Assembly (NCBI RefSeq): GCF_000153925.1
Contig: NZ_DS264358.1
Coordinates: forward strand, 145,207-209,206
DNA from: [Ruminococcus] torques ATCC 27756
GTDB taxonomy: Bacteria > Bacillota > Clostridia > Lachnospirales > Lachnospiraceae
Length of the DNA stretch: 64,000 bases
Reading direction: 5' to 3'
Shown: positions 17,557 through 25,253 of the stretch, piece by piece
Layout of the letters: the number at the start of each line of letters is the position of its first letter
Numbering within the stretch: the stretch's first letter is position 1
Program-made: the position numbers and the translations under genes
Notes under the pieces: model-generated
What the model was told of the DNA's origin: nothing
Databases searched by the model: none
What the model saw: the letters and a program-made list of their open reading frames with translations, nothing else

Positions 17557-19062
17557 CTATCCATTCAAATGAACTGTTCCTATATAGCTTTTTTCAAATT
17601 TCCATCCGCTCTTCAAATCTGTACTTGTAAAATCAGCTTTTTTATTTCCATACTCCCCCTGACCGAGGGTTAAGTAATAAACTCCATTCTCATATTTCAA
17701 ACTGTCCACTTTATTCAGAAACATCACTTCTTCCGAAACAGTATCCCACGGAAGCTCTATTTCCGCAAATGACGCCCCGCCGTTTTCTGTCACAAGTACA
17801 TGCGGCCACGAATTTTCTCCAAATTGTTCATCCATCGTAAGCATCCCGGCTGACTGATCGGCAAATGCAAGTCCCGACAAAATCCATCCGTTTTCCACAG
17901 CTACAGGTGTTGTCTCCCAAGTTGCGCCGCCGTCATGCGTCCAGCCGATGTAAGTAGCTCCTCCGGTTCCCATTGACCAGTCTGTTCCAAGACCTACATA
18001 TCCGTTTTCAGGATCAAGAAAACGAACAATTCTCGAAGTGCATAGTCTCGGATACTCCTCCTGAAATACAAAATCAGTCCAAGTCTCACCGTCATCTTTT
18101 GAGACATGAAGCGTCGGGGTCTCGCCCCAAAATACTGCAAACATTCCGTTTCCGTCTGCGTAAACACTGTTCTCCGGAATCATATTTCCTTGACCGTATA
18201 CCGCTTTCGTTTCTTCCAACTGCTTTGTCGTCAAACCGCTTGCAACCCATGTTTCCCCACTGTCATCTGTCAGCATAAGTTCCTCTCCCCTGAAATAATA
18301 ATCGGTCTGCATCACTGTCTCCGTCTGACCGACAAGCGCATTTTCATCTGCCGGAGCACAGATATATTCGATCCTCTCTCCCATCACTCCTCCACCGTCA
18401 GTCAGAGAGATCACAACCTGCGAACTTCCGTCGCTTGCCCCTCCTGCTCCCTGCTGATATTCTTTCTGTGTCAGCACGGAAAATCCGTTTCCGTCTCTTC
18501 CGTCTATCACTACATCCGCATCTTGAAGCCGTCTGTCCTGACTGTATTCCACGACATATCTGTCAAAATCCAACTCCTTCATCTGCGCCATTAGCGGGAG
18601 CATTTTTATCTGGCTGTCCAAATAATCCACTTCTGCATTCGGGTCATACTCAGTCGGAAACGCCTCGTTTACATTTTCTGTTTTACTAAGCTTTCCTTCT
18701 CTGCTGTCATACCTGTAATAAATATCTTTCATGTATTCATCTGATTCGTCAAATTCTTGAATATTAAACGCAAAGTCGTACACTTCTCCGTTTTTCCACA
18801 ACTCTGCCTCGATATCGGAAACAAGAAATTTTTTCGGAAGTTTCTCTTTTTCTTTCTCAGACATCCATTCGATCATTCCTTTCAGTCCGTCTTTTTCTAA
18901 AACCACTTCCGTACTTTGTTTCGACGCATATTCTATGTACTCCCTTAACAAATGATAAGCATACTTTCCTGCAAAAAATGTAACTGCTGCCATTATGATC
19001 ACTATGACAACAAACACAATAAGAAATTTTGCGCCTCGTCCTGTTTTTCTGTTCATTCCCAT
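17557..19062 (-). CDS. Membrane-anchored Asp-box (BNR-like) beta-propeller protein
   Basis: 501 aa with one N-terminal span (FLIVFVVIVIIMAAVTFFAG), the rest outside. The C-terminal half has repeated Asp-box-like motifs, DDSGETW, KDDGETW, HDGGATW and ENGGASF, as in BNR/sialidase-type or YCF48-like propellers. Sialidase catalytic residues are not evident, so it is not called a sialidase. It lies 81 bases downstream of the XRE-type membrane regulator, likely in the same transcript, so the pair may sense or respond to an outside signal. Confidence 0.75.
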   Translation of the reverse strand: MGMNRKTGRGAKFLIVFVVIVIIMAAVTFFAGKYAYHLLREYIEYASKQSTEVVLEKDGLKGMIEWMSEKEKEKLPKKFLVSDIEAELWKNGEVYDFAFNIQEFDESDEYMKDIYYRYDSREGKLSKTENVNEAFPTEYDPNAEVDYLDSQIKMLPLMAQMKELDFDRYVVEYSQDRRLQDADVVIDGRDGNGFSVLTQKEYQQGAGGASDGSSQVVISLTDGGGVMGERIEYICAPADENALVGQTETVMQTDYYFRGEELMLTDDSGETWVASGLTTKQLEETKAVYGQGNMIPENSVYADGNGMFAVFWGETPTLHVSKDDGETWTDFVFQEEYPRLCTSRIVRFLDPENGYVGLGTDWSMGTGGATYIGWTHDGGATWETTPVAVENGWILSGLAFADQSAGMLTMDEQFGENSWPHVLVTENGGASFAEIELPWDTVSEEVMFLNKVDSLKYENGVYYLTLGQGEYGNKKADFTSTDLKSGWKFEKSYIGTVHLNG

Positions 19063-19143
19063 ATTTTCTCCTCTCTATTCTAAGCGCTCCGAATCTGATT
19101 TACTCTTTTTGACATTCCATCCTTTCATTCCAAATGGATTTCT

Positions 19144-20433
19144 CTAATGCATAATGATCGGAGCTGTTTTTTCCATCGCTACTTTGCACAAAGTAACTGT
19201 TCCGCCTTCTTCTATCCGGCTTCCTCCCGCTTCCACTACGCAGTCTTTATTTAACACAAGCGTCCATTTCGGATCATCACTGGGAAATACAACTGCAAGC
19301 GTTCCATACTGAAGACATTCTTCCGGTTCATAATGCTCTTTACCTTCCGGTGTTTCAATATCGATTCCGCCGTTTTCTCCTGTTCCTACTTCCAACTTAT
19401 AATTTTCTCCCCGGTCTTCCGGCATCCATGTACCATAAGCCACATTTGCCACATAATAATAAGATACCGCTTCATTTCTGTCTCCGTAAGTCGCCACAAA
19501 CTGATGCACCTGATCATCTTCCGGCGACTCATATGTAAGAGCACACACATCGTTTTCAAGCCACTGTACTTTCACATCATCTTTCACAGTAAACGGAAAT
19601 ACATCAGACTGCGCTCCGAACAGCAGCCCCCGCTGCCGATAAAAAACCGCTCTTCCGTTTTCATCAATTTTCAGACACATTGTATTTGAAAAATCAGGTG
19701 CAAGATCAACGATTTCCCTCTGCTTTAGAAAACAAAATGGACAAACCTCAATTCCTGCAGCTAATAAAATCGCCGTTACTGCAATAACAGATTTTCTTTT
19801 CCATATCGGGCGGAGTTTTTCAATGCACATGCCGCCGGCCCCAAAAAGGAAAACTGCCGCCGCGTTTATCACATATGGAGTTACATTCCTTATATAGATC
19901 AATCCAAGTTCTCTTCCCTGAGTCAGAGTCCAAATCTGCACTATGATCAACCCCACCGCAGACAAGATTAGCAGACAGCCAAAAACATCTTTCCATGTGA
20001 TCCGAATCGTTTCCGCCTTTCTTTCGGCTCGCTCCAACACAATTTCCAAAAGCTTCTTATCCTCATCCGATACGGCAGTTTCCGCTCTTTTCTCTTGTTC
20101 AATCTGTTCTCCCATTAAAATTTCATCAACTGTCACTCCAAGCGCCTTTCCAAGTTCAGGAAGGATTCCGATATCCGGCATTCCCTGACTTGTCTCCCAT
20201 TTTGACACAGCCTTATTCGTAACCCCAAGCAGCTCTGCCATTTCCTTCTGAGTCATTCCGCGTTCCTTTCTCTTTCGCGCAATAAATTCTCCTGTCTTAT
20301 TTCCTCCTTTATTTTTTACTCTTTTCTCCGGTCTGTTTTCTATTACATTTTCCGATGTATTATCCTGTCCGCTTTTTCTCCCATAGTCAACTTCTTTTTC
20401 ATTTCCTGCTTCACTGTTTTTTCTTTCTTGCAT
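19144..20433 (-). CDS. XRE-type regulator fused to a membrane and extracytoplasmic domain
   Basis: 429 aa. After a charged N-tail, residues ~47-105 form a Cro/CI-type helix-turn-helix (RKERGMTQKEMAELLGVTNKAVSKWE). Three hydrophobic segments follow (about residues 150-170, 183-203, 215-235), then a soluble domain of about 190 residues. GGAGG ribosome site before ATG. A one-component membrane regulator is the simplest reading. The promoter carries a perfect palindrome (20465-20480) suited to autoregulation. Confidence 0.8.
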   Translation of the reverse strand: MQERKNSEAGNEKEVDYGRKSGQDNTSENVIENRPEKRVKNKGGNKTGEFIARKRKERGMTQKEMAELLGVTNKAVSKWETSQGMPDIGILPELGKALGVTVDEILMGEQIEQEKRAETAVSDEDKKLLEIVLERAERKAETIRITWKDVFGCLLILSAVGLIIVQIWTLTQGRELGLIYIRNVTPYVINAAAVFLFGAGGMCIEKLRPIWKRKSVIAVTAILLAAGIEVCPFCFLKQREIVDLAPDFSNTMCLKIDENGRAVFYRQRGLLFGAQSDVFPFTVKDDVKVQWLENDVCALTYESPEDDQVHQFVATYGDRNEAVSYYYVANVAYGTWMPEDRGENYKLEVGTGENGGIDIETPEGKEHYEPEECLQYGTLAVVFPSDDPKWTLVLNKDCVVEAGGSRIEEGGTVTLCKVAMEKTAPIIMH

Positions 20434-20464
20434 TTTGTTCCTCCTTCCGCATCGTCTCGCAGAA

Positions 20465-20514
20465 AGTAAAATATTTTACTGACCTAATCATATCAAACTA
20501 TGAAAATTTTACAA
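20465..20514 (-). promoter_or_regulatory. Promoter with 16-bp palindromic operator, XRE gene
   Basis: On the minus strand TTGTAA (20509-20514), 16 bases, TATGAT (20487-20492), followed at the expected transcription start by AGTAAAATATTTTACT (20465-20480), a perfect palindrome. The position fits repression by the downstream XRE protein, which is inferred. Confidence 0.6.
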
Positions 20515-20660
20515 TACACGTTCATTTTCCATCGGTCTACGCTGCGTAGACTCCCTAAATCAAACGTAAATCATTCGGTTTTCATAAAATTTTGAGAATC
20601 CCCCGGCTGATCATACAAAAACAGACAAGAAAAAACAGAATACAAATACAAATTTAACAC

Positions 20661-20689
20661 TTTACAAACATCTTTTCTTATGATAAAAT
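20661..20689 (+). promoter_or_regulatory. Promoter of tRNA-Leu(CAG)
   Basis: TTTACA (20661-20666), 17 bases, TAAAAT (20684-20689), 12 bases before the tRNA. Confidence 0.75.
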
Positions 20690-20701
20690 ATCATTTGTCG
20701 A

Positions 20702-20785
20702 GCGGAAGTGGCGGAATGGCAGACGCGCTAGATTCAGGTTCTAGTGGGAGTTTATCCTGTGAGAGTTCAAGTCTCTTCTTCCGCA
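20702..20785 (+). tRNA. tRNA-Leu (anticodon CAG)
   Basis: Anticodon arm CTAGA-TTCAGGT-TCTAG, long variable arm, acceptor GCGGAAG/CTTCCGC with discriminator A; 84 nt, CCA not encoded. Confidence 0.95.
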
Positions 20786-20799
20786 TTGCTGACGAAAGT

Positions 20800-20837
20800 C
20801 GAGAAACCTTATTAAATCTAAGGTTTCTCGTTTTTTT
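20800..20837 (+). terminator. Terminator of tRNA-Leu(CAG)
   Basis: CGAGAAACCTTA ... TAAGGTTTCTCG, a 12-bp stem, then seven T. Confidence 0.92.
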
Positions 20838-21067
20838 ATGCTTAATTATCCCATCCATTTTTCGCAAAAACTTTATTCATCCGCAGCGCCCCCGATCAAC
20901 TCTTCCATCCGAAATAAGCCGTCTTCTAATTGTTTCTTAGACTTCATAAGCCATTTATCCAATATTACAAGCGCACCTTTTTCCTTTTTAATATCTCATA
21001 AATGATGATATACTTATTTACAACAACCGTTAAAACTTTTTATATCAAACAAGGGGGAAAACAGATC
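20838..21067. other. Intergenic, no gene seen
   Basis: AT-rich leader of the interrupted lipoprotein gene; only the ribosome site (AAGGGGG near 21050) is recognisable. Confidence 0.5.
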
Positions 21068-21200
21068 ATGAAAGGAAAATACTTAAAAAAATGGATGTCT
21101 GTCTTTTTATCAACAGCACTGGCAATCAGCAGCATTTCAGGTTGCGGAAATTCAGACAAAGAACCTACAGACTCCACAGACGAAACAGGAAACCTTGATT
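21068..21200 (+). pseudogene. 5' fragment of a lipoprotein gene cut by the prophage
   Basis: Begins MKGKYLKKWMSVFLSTALA with a lipobox ISGC, then a Ser/Thr/Asp-rich linker (NSDKEPTDSTDETG), the usual start of ABC-transporter solute-binding lipoproteins in this group. After about 45 residues the frame runs into sequence that reads as the tail of phage gene 21255-21506 on the other strand. The rest of the gene should lie beyond the far prophage end, outside the window. Start supported by a GGGGG ribosome site. Confidence 0.75.
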
Positions 21201-21254
21201 TTAAGCCATTTCTTCCAGCAAAATGTAGGAATACTCAAGAAATAAACGACATTT

Positions 21255-21506
21255 CTACACTTTTTTATACACCGTTTCACCCTGTATTACATTATTCGCT
21301 TTATCAAGGATATTCTCCCCCTTTGAATCCTGAAGGGTATCGAGAAACGAATATCTCGAAGGGTAGTCTTTAAATGCGGTCCCTACAATTTTTGTACCGT
21401 CCGCTTTATGCGCTGTATAACCTCGCAACAATGTTTCCTCTGTGATTGTATCCTCGGTCAGATCTATGAGGGTCTTACCGCTATAAACGACTTTACTTGT
21501 AGCCAT
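21255..21506 (-). CDS. Small phage tail-associated protein, paralogue of 21520-22101
   Basis: 83 aa. The N-terminus (KVVYSGKTLIDLTEDTITEE, then LLRGYTAHKADGTKIVGTA) repeats that of the upstream 193-aa protein almost motif for motif, so it is a short paralogue. This repeated module is common at the end of tail operons in Firmicutes phages; its role is unknown. Last gene before the attachment junction. RBS GGGAGG upstream. Confidence 0.7.
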   Translation of the reverse strand: MATSKVVYSGKTLIDLTEDTITEETLLRGYTAHKADGTKIVGTAFKDYPSRYSFLDTLQDSKGENILDKANNVIQGETVYKKV

Positions 21507-21519
21507 TTAAGCCTCCCTT

Positions 21520-22101
21520 CTACCCGATAGTTACCGTGGTACCTCCAGCGGGATTTTCACTTTCCTGATACGGAATTGCTGCAACTGTAACCTGTGATAA
21601 GTAGTTATATCCTTCTTCAGTATCTGGTAATACAGTCTGTTCTGTGGTTTTCGGTGTAACTGTCTTGGCCTGTGGTTTGGCGTCTTCTGTTCCGGACATC
21701 GTTCCCTCAACGCCAAGCAACGTAATACCCTCTCGAATATTAGCAGGAACCAATTTTTCTTTTTCTGTATCTACAATTCCAACTTTACCAGAACCATCAT
21801 GATATCCCTGAGGAACTGTATATTGCTCATCCTTAGAAGAAATTGTTCCAGCCACAGCACTATTGTTTTTCATAGTACCAGTCAGTTTCTTACCTCTTAC
21901 ATAAGCGGTCTTTCCCTGAAGAATTTCAGCAACAGCAGCCGTCGCATCACTAGAATCTACATCGTACTTACAAGTACCGGTGATAGTCTCTCCTTTTTTA
22001 TCATGAGCTGTAAATCCATCGAGAATTTTATCAGCAGTGACAGTATCGCCACTTAAATCGATCAGTGTCCGTCCACCATAAATTACTTTGTTAATAGCCA
22101 T
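21520..22101 (-). CDS. Phage tail-region protein with TLIDLTxDTVT-type repeats
   Basis: 193 aa; the N-terminal module KVIYGGRTLIDLSGDTVTAD plus FTAHDKKGETITGT is shared with the 83-aa neighbour. The middle holds LxGTMxNN and YHDGSGKVGI motifs typical of beta-stranded appendage or fibre-accessory proteins in gut Firmicutes phages. Placed after holin genes, outside the core baseplate module. Function unknown. Confidence 0.7.
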   Translation of the reverse strand: MAINKVIYGGRTLIDLSGDTVTADKILDGFTAHDKKGETITGTCKYDVDSSDATAAVAEILQGKTAYVRGKKLTGTMKNNSAVAGTISSKDEQYTVPQGYHDGSGKVGIVDTEKEKLVPANIREGITLLGVEGTMSGTEDAKPQAKTVTPKTTEQTVLPDTEEGYNYLSQVTVAAIPYQESENPAGGTTVTIG

Positions 22102-22123
22102 ATTCGTATCATCCTCTCTTTTA

Positions 22124-22151
22124 AAAATAAAAAAGAACGGTTTCCCGCTCT
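22124..22151 (-). terminator. Terminator after holin gene
   Basis: On the minus strand AGAGCGG-GAAA-CCGTTCT then TTTTTTATTTTT: a 7-bp stem with a GAAA loop, directly after the 22154 stop. Confidence 0.8.
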
Positions 22152-22153
22152 AA

Positions 22154-22447
22154 TTACTCATTTTTATTTGCCTGTTTGATAATCTGATTTACATAATTAC
22201 TGAGACCTGCCATTAAAATCCCCTGAACAATTGCTGTAAAGACCGCCATAGCAATCTCCTGACCGTTACCTAATGGCGATGTTGCCAGAACCCAAATTCC
22301 ACAAAGAACGATTCCTCCTGCCCCCAGAAGCATAGGGATATATTTATCCTTAACCACCTGTGTCTGCTTCAATGCCATTCCGCAGAAATACAGAACAATC
22401 GCTACAACAATCAGTTCCGGTTTTACATAATTCATAATCTGTTCCAT
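22154..22447 (-). CDS. Phage holin
   Basis: 97 aa with about three hydrophobic segments (ELIVVAIVLYFCGMAL, YIPMLLGAGGIVLCGIWVL, IAMAVFTAIVQGILMAGL) and a charged tail NQIIKQANKNE. Size, topology and place next to another small membrane protein fit a holin that permeabilises the membrane for the GH25 endolysin encoded at 36.0 kb. AGGAGG upstream of ATG. Confidence 0.8.
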   Translation of the reverse strand: MEQIMNYVKPELIVVAIVLYFCGMALKQTQVVKDKYIPMLLGAGGIVLCGIWVLATSPLGNGQEIAMAVFTAIVQGILMAGLSNYVNQIIKQANKNE

Positions 22448-22459
22448 GATTGATTCCTC

Positions 22460-22783
22460 CTACTGATTTTTTTGAGTATATGTTGATTTATGAATGGGTA
22501 GTTTGTTGACTTCCGACATAACTTTCTTCGCCGAACCATTTCCTCCCATTTTTTCATAAGGCTTATAGAGATAATCATGCAGATTTTCATATTCATCCTG
22601 CGTAATCCAACCCCGATCGATATAGGACATGCCAAGATATACGATTCTGTCATGAGCAAGCCCAATCAACATCTGTGTTCTCACATCTTTTTTCTCGCTT
22701 CTCTTCTGGATGTATGCCCAAAAACCAGAAGAAGCGACAACTGCACATACAATCGTCGCTACCATTTGAAACCATGGCTCCAT
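22460..22783 (-). CDS. Small phage membrane protein, holin-associated
   Basis: 107 aa with one N-terminal span (MVATIVCAVVASSGFWAYI) and a basic, soluble tail. It sits 12 bases upstream of the holin gene and 18 downstream of the reverse transcriptase. Single-span proteins in this position are common partners (second holin or antiholin), but nothing in the sequence decides which. Confidence 0.65.
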   Translation of the reverse strand: MEPWFQMVATIVCAVVASSGFWAYIQKRSEKKDVRTQMLIGLAHDRIVYLGMSYIDRGWITQDEYENLHDYLYKPYEKMGGNGSAKKVMSEVNKLPIHKSTYTQKNQ

Positions 22784-22801
22784 ATAGGTACCCTCCCATA
22801 T

Positions 22802-23998
22802 TTATCTTGTTTTATCGACTATAATCATCTTTTTATTGACAATCTCAATCGATTTTTCAAATAAATCTTCGTAAAGACCTATTAAATTTTTTCTTTGTTC
22901 TTTGGATAGAAGTTTATAAAAACCACCCATCCAGCTTCGAAACATATTTTCTACATTTTCATACGAAATTTCCTCATTCTTCACTTTTACAGCAAGCCTT
23001 TTGAGTTTTCTACGCATCGCAGTAACTCTCTTTGGATTGATTCGTTTGATTACTTTACCGGAATCGGTCAAACTATATTTGATTTGCAGAAATTTGTATG
23101 TACTGGAAATCTTCACAATTCGAGTTTTCTTCCTATTGATATGGATTCCATATTCTTCTGCAATCTGATGAATATGATCCAGCAAATCTAACAATTCTTC
23201 TTTGCTCGGGTTCATGATATACCAATCATCCATGTATCTTCCATAGAATTTCTGACTTCGCACATACTTGACATAATTATCGATCCGATATGGATAATAA
23301 ATTCCAATAACCTGAGATAGCTGGTCGCCAATATTAACCGATTTCTCCATCCATTTTTCACCAGTCAACTTTGACTCTGGAATATTTCTATACTCCAACT
23401 TATTGAAAGTATCTGTCATACATGTGGCATATTCTTCGTCTGTCATGTAAGAAACATCGATTTTAAACCCGTCAAAAATTTGCGTTAATAACCAATCAAT
23501 AAATTCATCGTCATCAAATAGCCTCAACAATTCTCGTTTGGCAATTTCATGAATGATATTGTCATAAAACTTAGAAAAGTCTCCAAACAATATCCAACCT
23601 TCATTCCCATACAAACGATAATATTTACGAAGATGAACTTCGAATCTATCTCGCTGATGAGAGATTCCTCTTCCTTTTATCGAAGCACAATTATCATAAA
23701 TAATATGCTTTTTCACTTCAGGAAGTAAAATCTCATCGCATAAAACATGTCGAATAATACGATCTCTAATTTGAATACTTGTTATAGGTCTTACTCGACC
23801 TCTCTCAAACAGCGTGAATTCTTGTGTCGGTCCATTTTGAAGTGTCCGATTTATCAAATCATCTTGAATAGAAAAGATATACCTCAGAAAATTCATCATG
23901 AATTTCTGTGTTGTTTCTTTCCATTTGCTGGTTTTGACAGAGGCCTTATAAGCCCTATACAAATTGTTGGCGTCACAGACAATCTCCTCATAGTTCAT
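22802..23998 (-). CDS. Reverse transcriptase of a diversity-generating retroelement
   Basis: 398 aa. Copies the template repeat (24108-24196) RNA with adenine-specific errors for transfer into the fibre gene. RT motifs in order: RGRVRPITSIQIRDRIIRHVL (finger), FGDFSKFYDN (motif A, Asp140), IGDQLSQ (motif B, residues 223-229; the SQ form marks diversity-generating retroelement RTs rather than retron or group II enzymes), YMDD (255-258) and a basic thumb. No maturase or endonuclease domain. It begins 110 bases after the template repeat, as in other systems of the mtd-avd-TR-brt order. Confidence 0.95.
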   Translation of the reverse strand: MNYEEIVCDANNLYRAYKASVKTSKWKETTQKFMMNFLRYIFSIQDDLINRTLQNGPTQEFTLFERGRVRPITSIQIRDRIIRHVLCDEILLPEVKKHIIYDNCASIKGRGISHQRDRFEVHLRKYYRLYGNEGWILFGDFSKFYDNIIHEIAKRELLRLFDDDEFIDWLLTQIFDGFKIDVSYMTDEEYATCMTDTFNKLEYRNIPESKLTGEKWMEKSVNIGDQLSQVIGIYYPYRIDNYVKYVRSQKFYGRYMDDWYIMNPSKEELLDLLDHIHQIAEEYGIHINRKKTRIVKISSTYKFLQIKYSLTDSGKVIKRINPKRVTAMRRKLKRLAVKVKNEEISYENVENMFRSWMGGFYKLLSKEQRKNLIGLYEDLFEKSIEIVNKKMIIVDKTR

Positions 23999-24107
23999 AA
24001 ATCATTCACCGTGTTAGCAATACTTACCGTAGTAAATTGCGTCCGGCTTTGCTATTTATCCCTTCGGAAAGGACAATGTCTCCTTCTCTGTTGGTCAGGC
24101 AGAGAAT

Positions 24108-24196
24108 CCGGACGAACCCCAAAAGAGTACGAAGCGTTGTTGTAGTTCGTATTGCCATTGTTGTTCACATTAGCGAAATTAGCCGAAGAAACGACG
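24108..24196 (-). repeat. Template repeat (TR) of the diversity-generating retroelement
   Basis: 89 bp that align without gaps to 25271-25359 at an offset of 1163. Read on the minus strand in the target frame it encodes AN-F-AN-VNNNGNTNYNNAS, i.e. many AAY codons, the signature of a template for adenine mutagenesis. In 24130-24196 there are 14 differences, all at the 20 template adenines; none at the other 47 positions. It lies between the avd and RT genes. The low-coordinate end (24108-24129) also differs at non-adenine sites and is read as the IMH* segment. Confidence 0.97.
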
Positions 24197-24208
24197 CATA
24201 ATTAGACA

Positions 24209-24694
24209 TTACCCTTTTAACTGTGACCTGATCCGGTTATCTCGTTGACGCCACTTTTTTATCAATCCGATTTCTCGGTCGATAGCTTTAACATAGCGAC
24301 TATAGAGATTAACATCCACTTCGAATATCTCAACGATTCGTTGTAGCTCTTTTAAGAGTTGCTCGCAGTTTACTATGGCTGTATTCTGATAATCTCTTCT
24401 TTGCTCATATTCATGCAGCGTGGTCGGATATATAGAATTTGCCGCTCGAATATTGCTTGTTAGCATGGAGGCTAACTGATCTATTCGATTTTTGTAATTC
24501 AGCATCAAATATCTATATCTTGAAAAATCTTCTGTAGTATCCTTTCCATAAGCATATTTCATTCGAACAAGCCGATCCAAATCTTTTACTCCGAAGCTAC
24601 GCTGCATCAACTCGATTAACATATCATGCAATTCAACGGAATATGTAATCGCCTCAAATTTGGATTCTGTCCGGTCGCTCACTAGGACACTCAT
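24209..24694 (-). CDS. avd: Avd-like accessory protein of the retroelement
   Basis: 161 aa, all helical (four long amphipathic helices predicted), basic at both ends. Position between variable gene and template repeat, and helical-bundle character, match Avd, which binds RT and template RNA and is needed for cDNA synthesis in the Bordetella phage system. It is longer than the ~125 residues I know for Avd. Its ATG overlaps the stop of the XkdX-like gene (ATGA), so it is translated as part of the tail operon. Assignment is by context and fold, not by a signature motif. Confidence 0.75.
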   Translation of the reverse strand: MSVLVSDRTESKFEAITYSVELHDMLIELMQRSFGVKDLDRLVRMKYAYGKDTTEDFSRYRYLMLNYKNRIDQLASMLTSNIRAANSIYPTTLHEYEQRRDYQNTAIVNCEQLLKELQRIVEIFEVDVNLYSRYVKAIDREIGLIKKWRQRDNRIRSQLKG

Positions 24695-24834
24695 GCGTAA
24701 TCCTTATCCGTAATCTCTTTAAATTCTTCTTCCGTGATCCAATTCATTTTCACGGCATTTCGGACACGCATCTCGTTCCACATTCCCATGTTATAATAGC
24801 GTTTTACTTTGTCAAAATTTTTACTACGTCTCAT
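24691..24834 (-). CDS. XkdX family phage protein
   Basis: 47 aa: KVKRYYNMGMWNEMRVRNAV, then WITEEEFKEITDKDYA. The YYN-x-G-x-W ... AV ... IT-x-E-E-F/Y ... IT pattern is that of XkdX, a short protein found downstream of fibre genes in Firmicutes phages and PBSX-like particles; function unknown. Its TGA overlaps the avd ATG. Confidence 0.85.
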   Translation of the reverse strand: MRRSKNFDKVKRYYNMGMWNEMRVRNAVKMNWITEEEFKEITDKDYA

Positions 24835-24848
24835 GTCAGCTCTCCTCC

Positions 24849-25157
24849 TTACAGTTCAATTTCAGACATCATGGCTATATATTCAATATCCGACTGTAAT
24901 TTAATAAAAGCCAATTCATTTTCTGGAACATCACGAAGTATAAACCAATACTCCTCTCCCATCTTTGTGATCTGTACCAGTTCCATATTCGTATGGACAT
25001 CGTCTTTTTCGCCGTCATTGATTGTGACATTTAGGCAGTTCCCATCAAAAATGGTCTCATCAATTTCCACAGGCGAAATAAAGTTGTTTCCGTTCAGTTT
25101 CAGATTATCAATCACTGTCCCATCAGCCAGAGTAATCTTATAAATCTTATCATCCAT
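24849..25157 (-). CDS. Hypothetical phage protein between variable fibre and XkdX
   Basis: About 102 aa, acidic, beta-rich (MDDKIYKITLADGTVIDNLK..., DGNCLNVTINDGEKDD). GGTG-type ribosome site; ATG at 25157 preferred over 25169. Proteins with a DGT-x-I-x-NL-x-LNGNN start occur beside fibre genes in many Clostridia phages. Whether it is a fibre chaperone or a structural part cannot be told. Confidence 0.65.
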   Translation of the reverse strand: MDDKIYKITLADGTVIDNLKLNGNNFISPVEIDETIFDGNCLNVTINDGEKDDVHTNMELVQITKMGEEYWFILRDVPENELAFIKLQSDIEYIAMMSEIEL

Positions 25158-25228
25158 TTTGACATTCACCTTTCATTCATTTTTTCTTTTTATAGCACAG
25201 ATAGCTGTCACCTGCGTACTGTTTTTTC

Positions 25229-25243
25229 GGGGCACAGGGCCCC
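25229..25243 (-). promoter_or_regulatory. GC hairpin downstream of the variable repeat
   Basis: GGGGC-CCTGT-GCCCC, 10 bases after the stop of the variable gene and 27 bases from the end of the variable repeat. DNA hairpins or cruciforms close to the 3' end of VR promote retrohoming in known systems; the stem here is short (5 bp, all GC). No T run follows, so it is not a good terminator. Confidence 0.6.
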
Positions 25244-25253
25244 TGGATTAAAA

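Noticed and set aside
20535..20551. GTCTACG-CTG-CGTAGAC palindrome
   Set aside because: Noted as possible operator, but it lies upstream of the XRE promoter with no partner feature; left unassigned.
20702..20785. tRNA-Leu(CAG) as prophage attachment site
   Set aside because: The tRNA is complete with its terminator, and 280 bp plus an interrupted host gene lie between it and the first phage gene.
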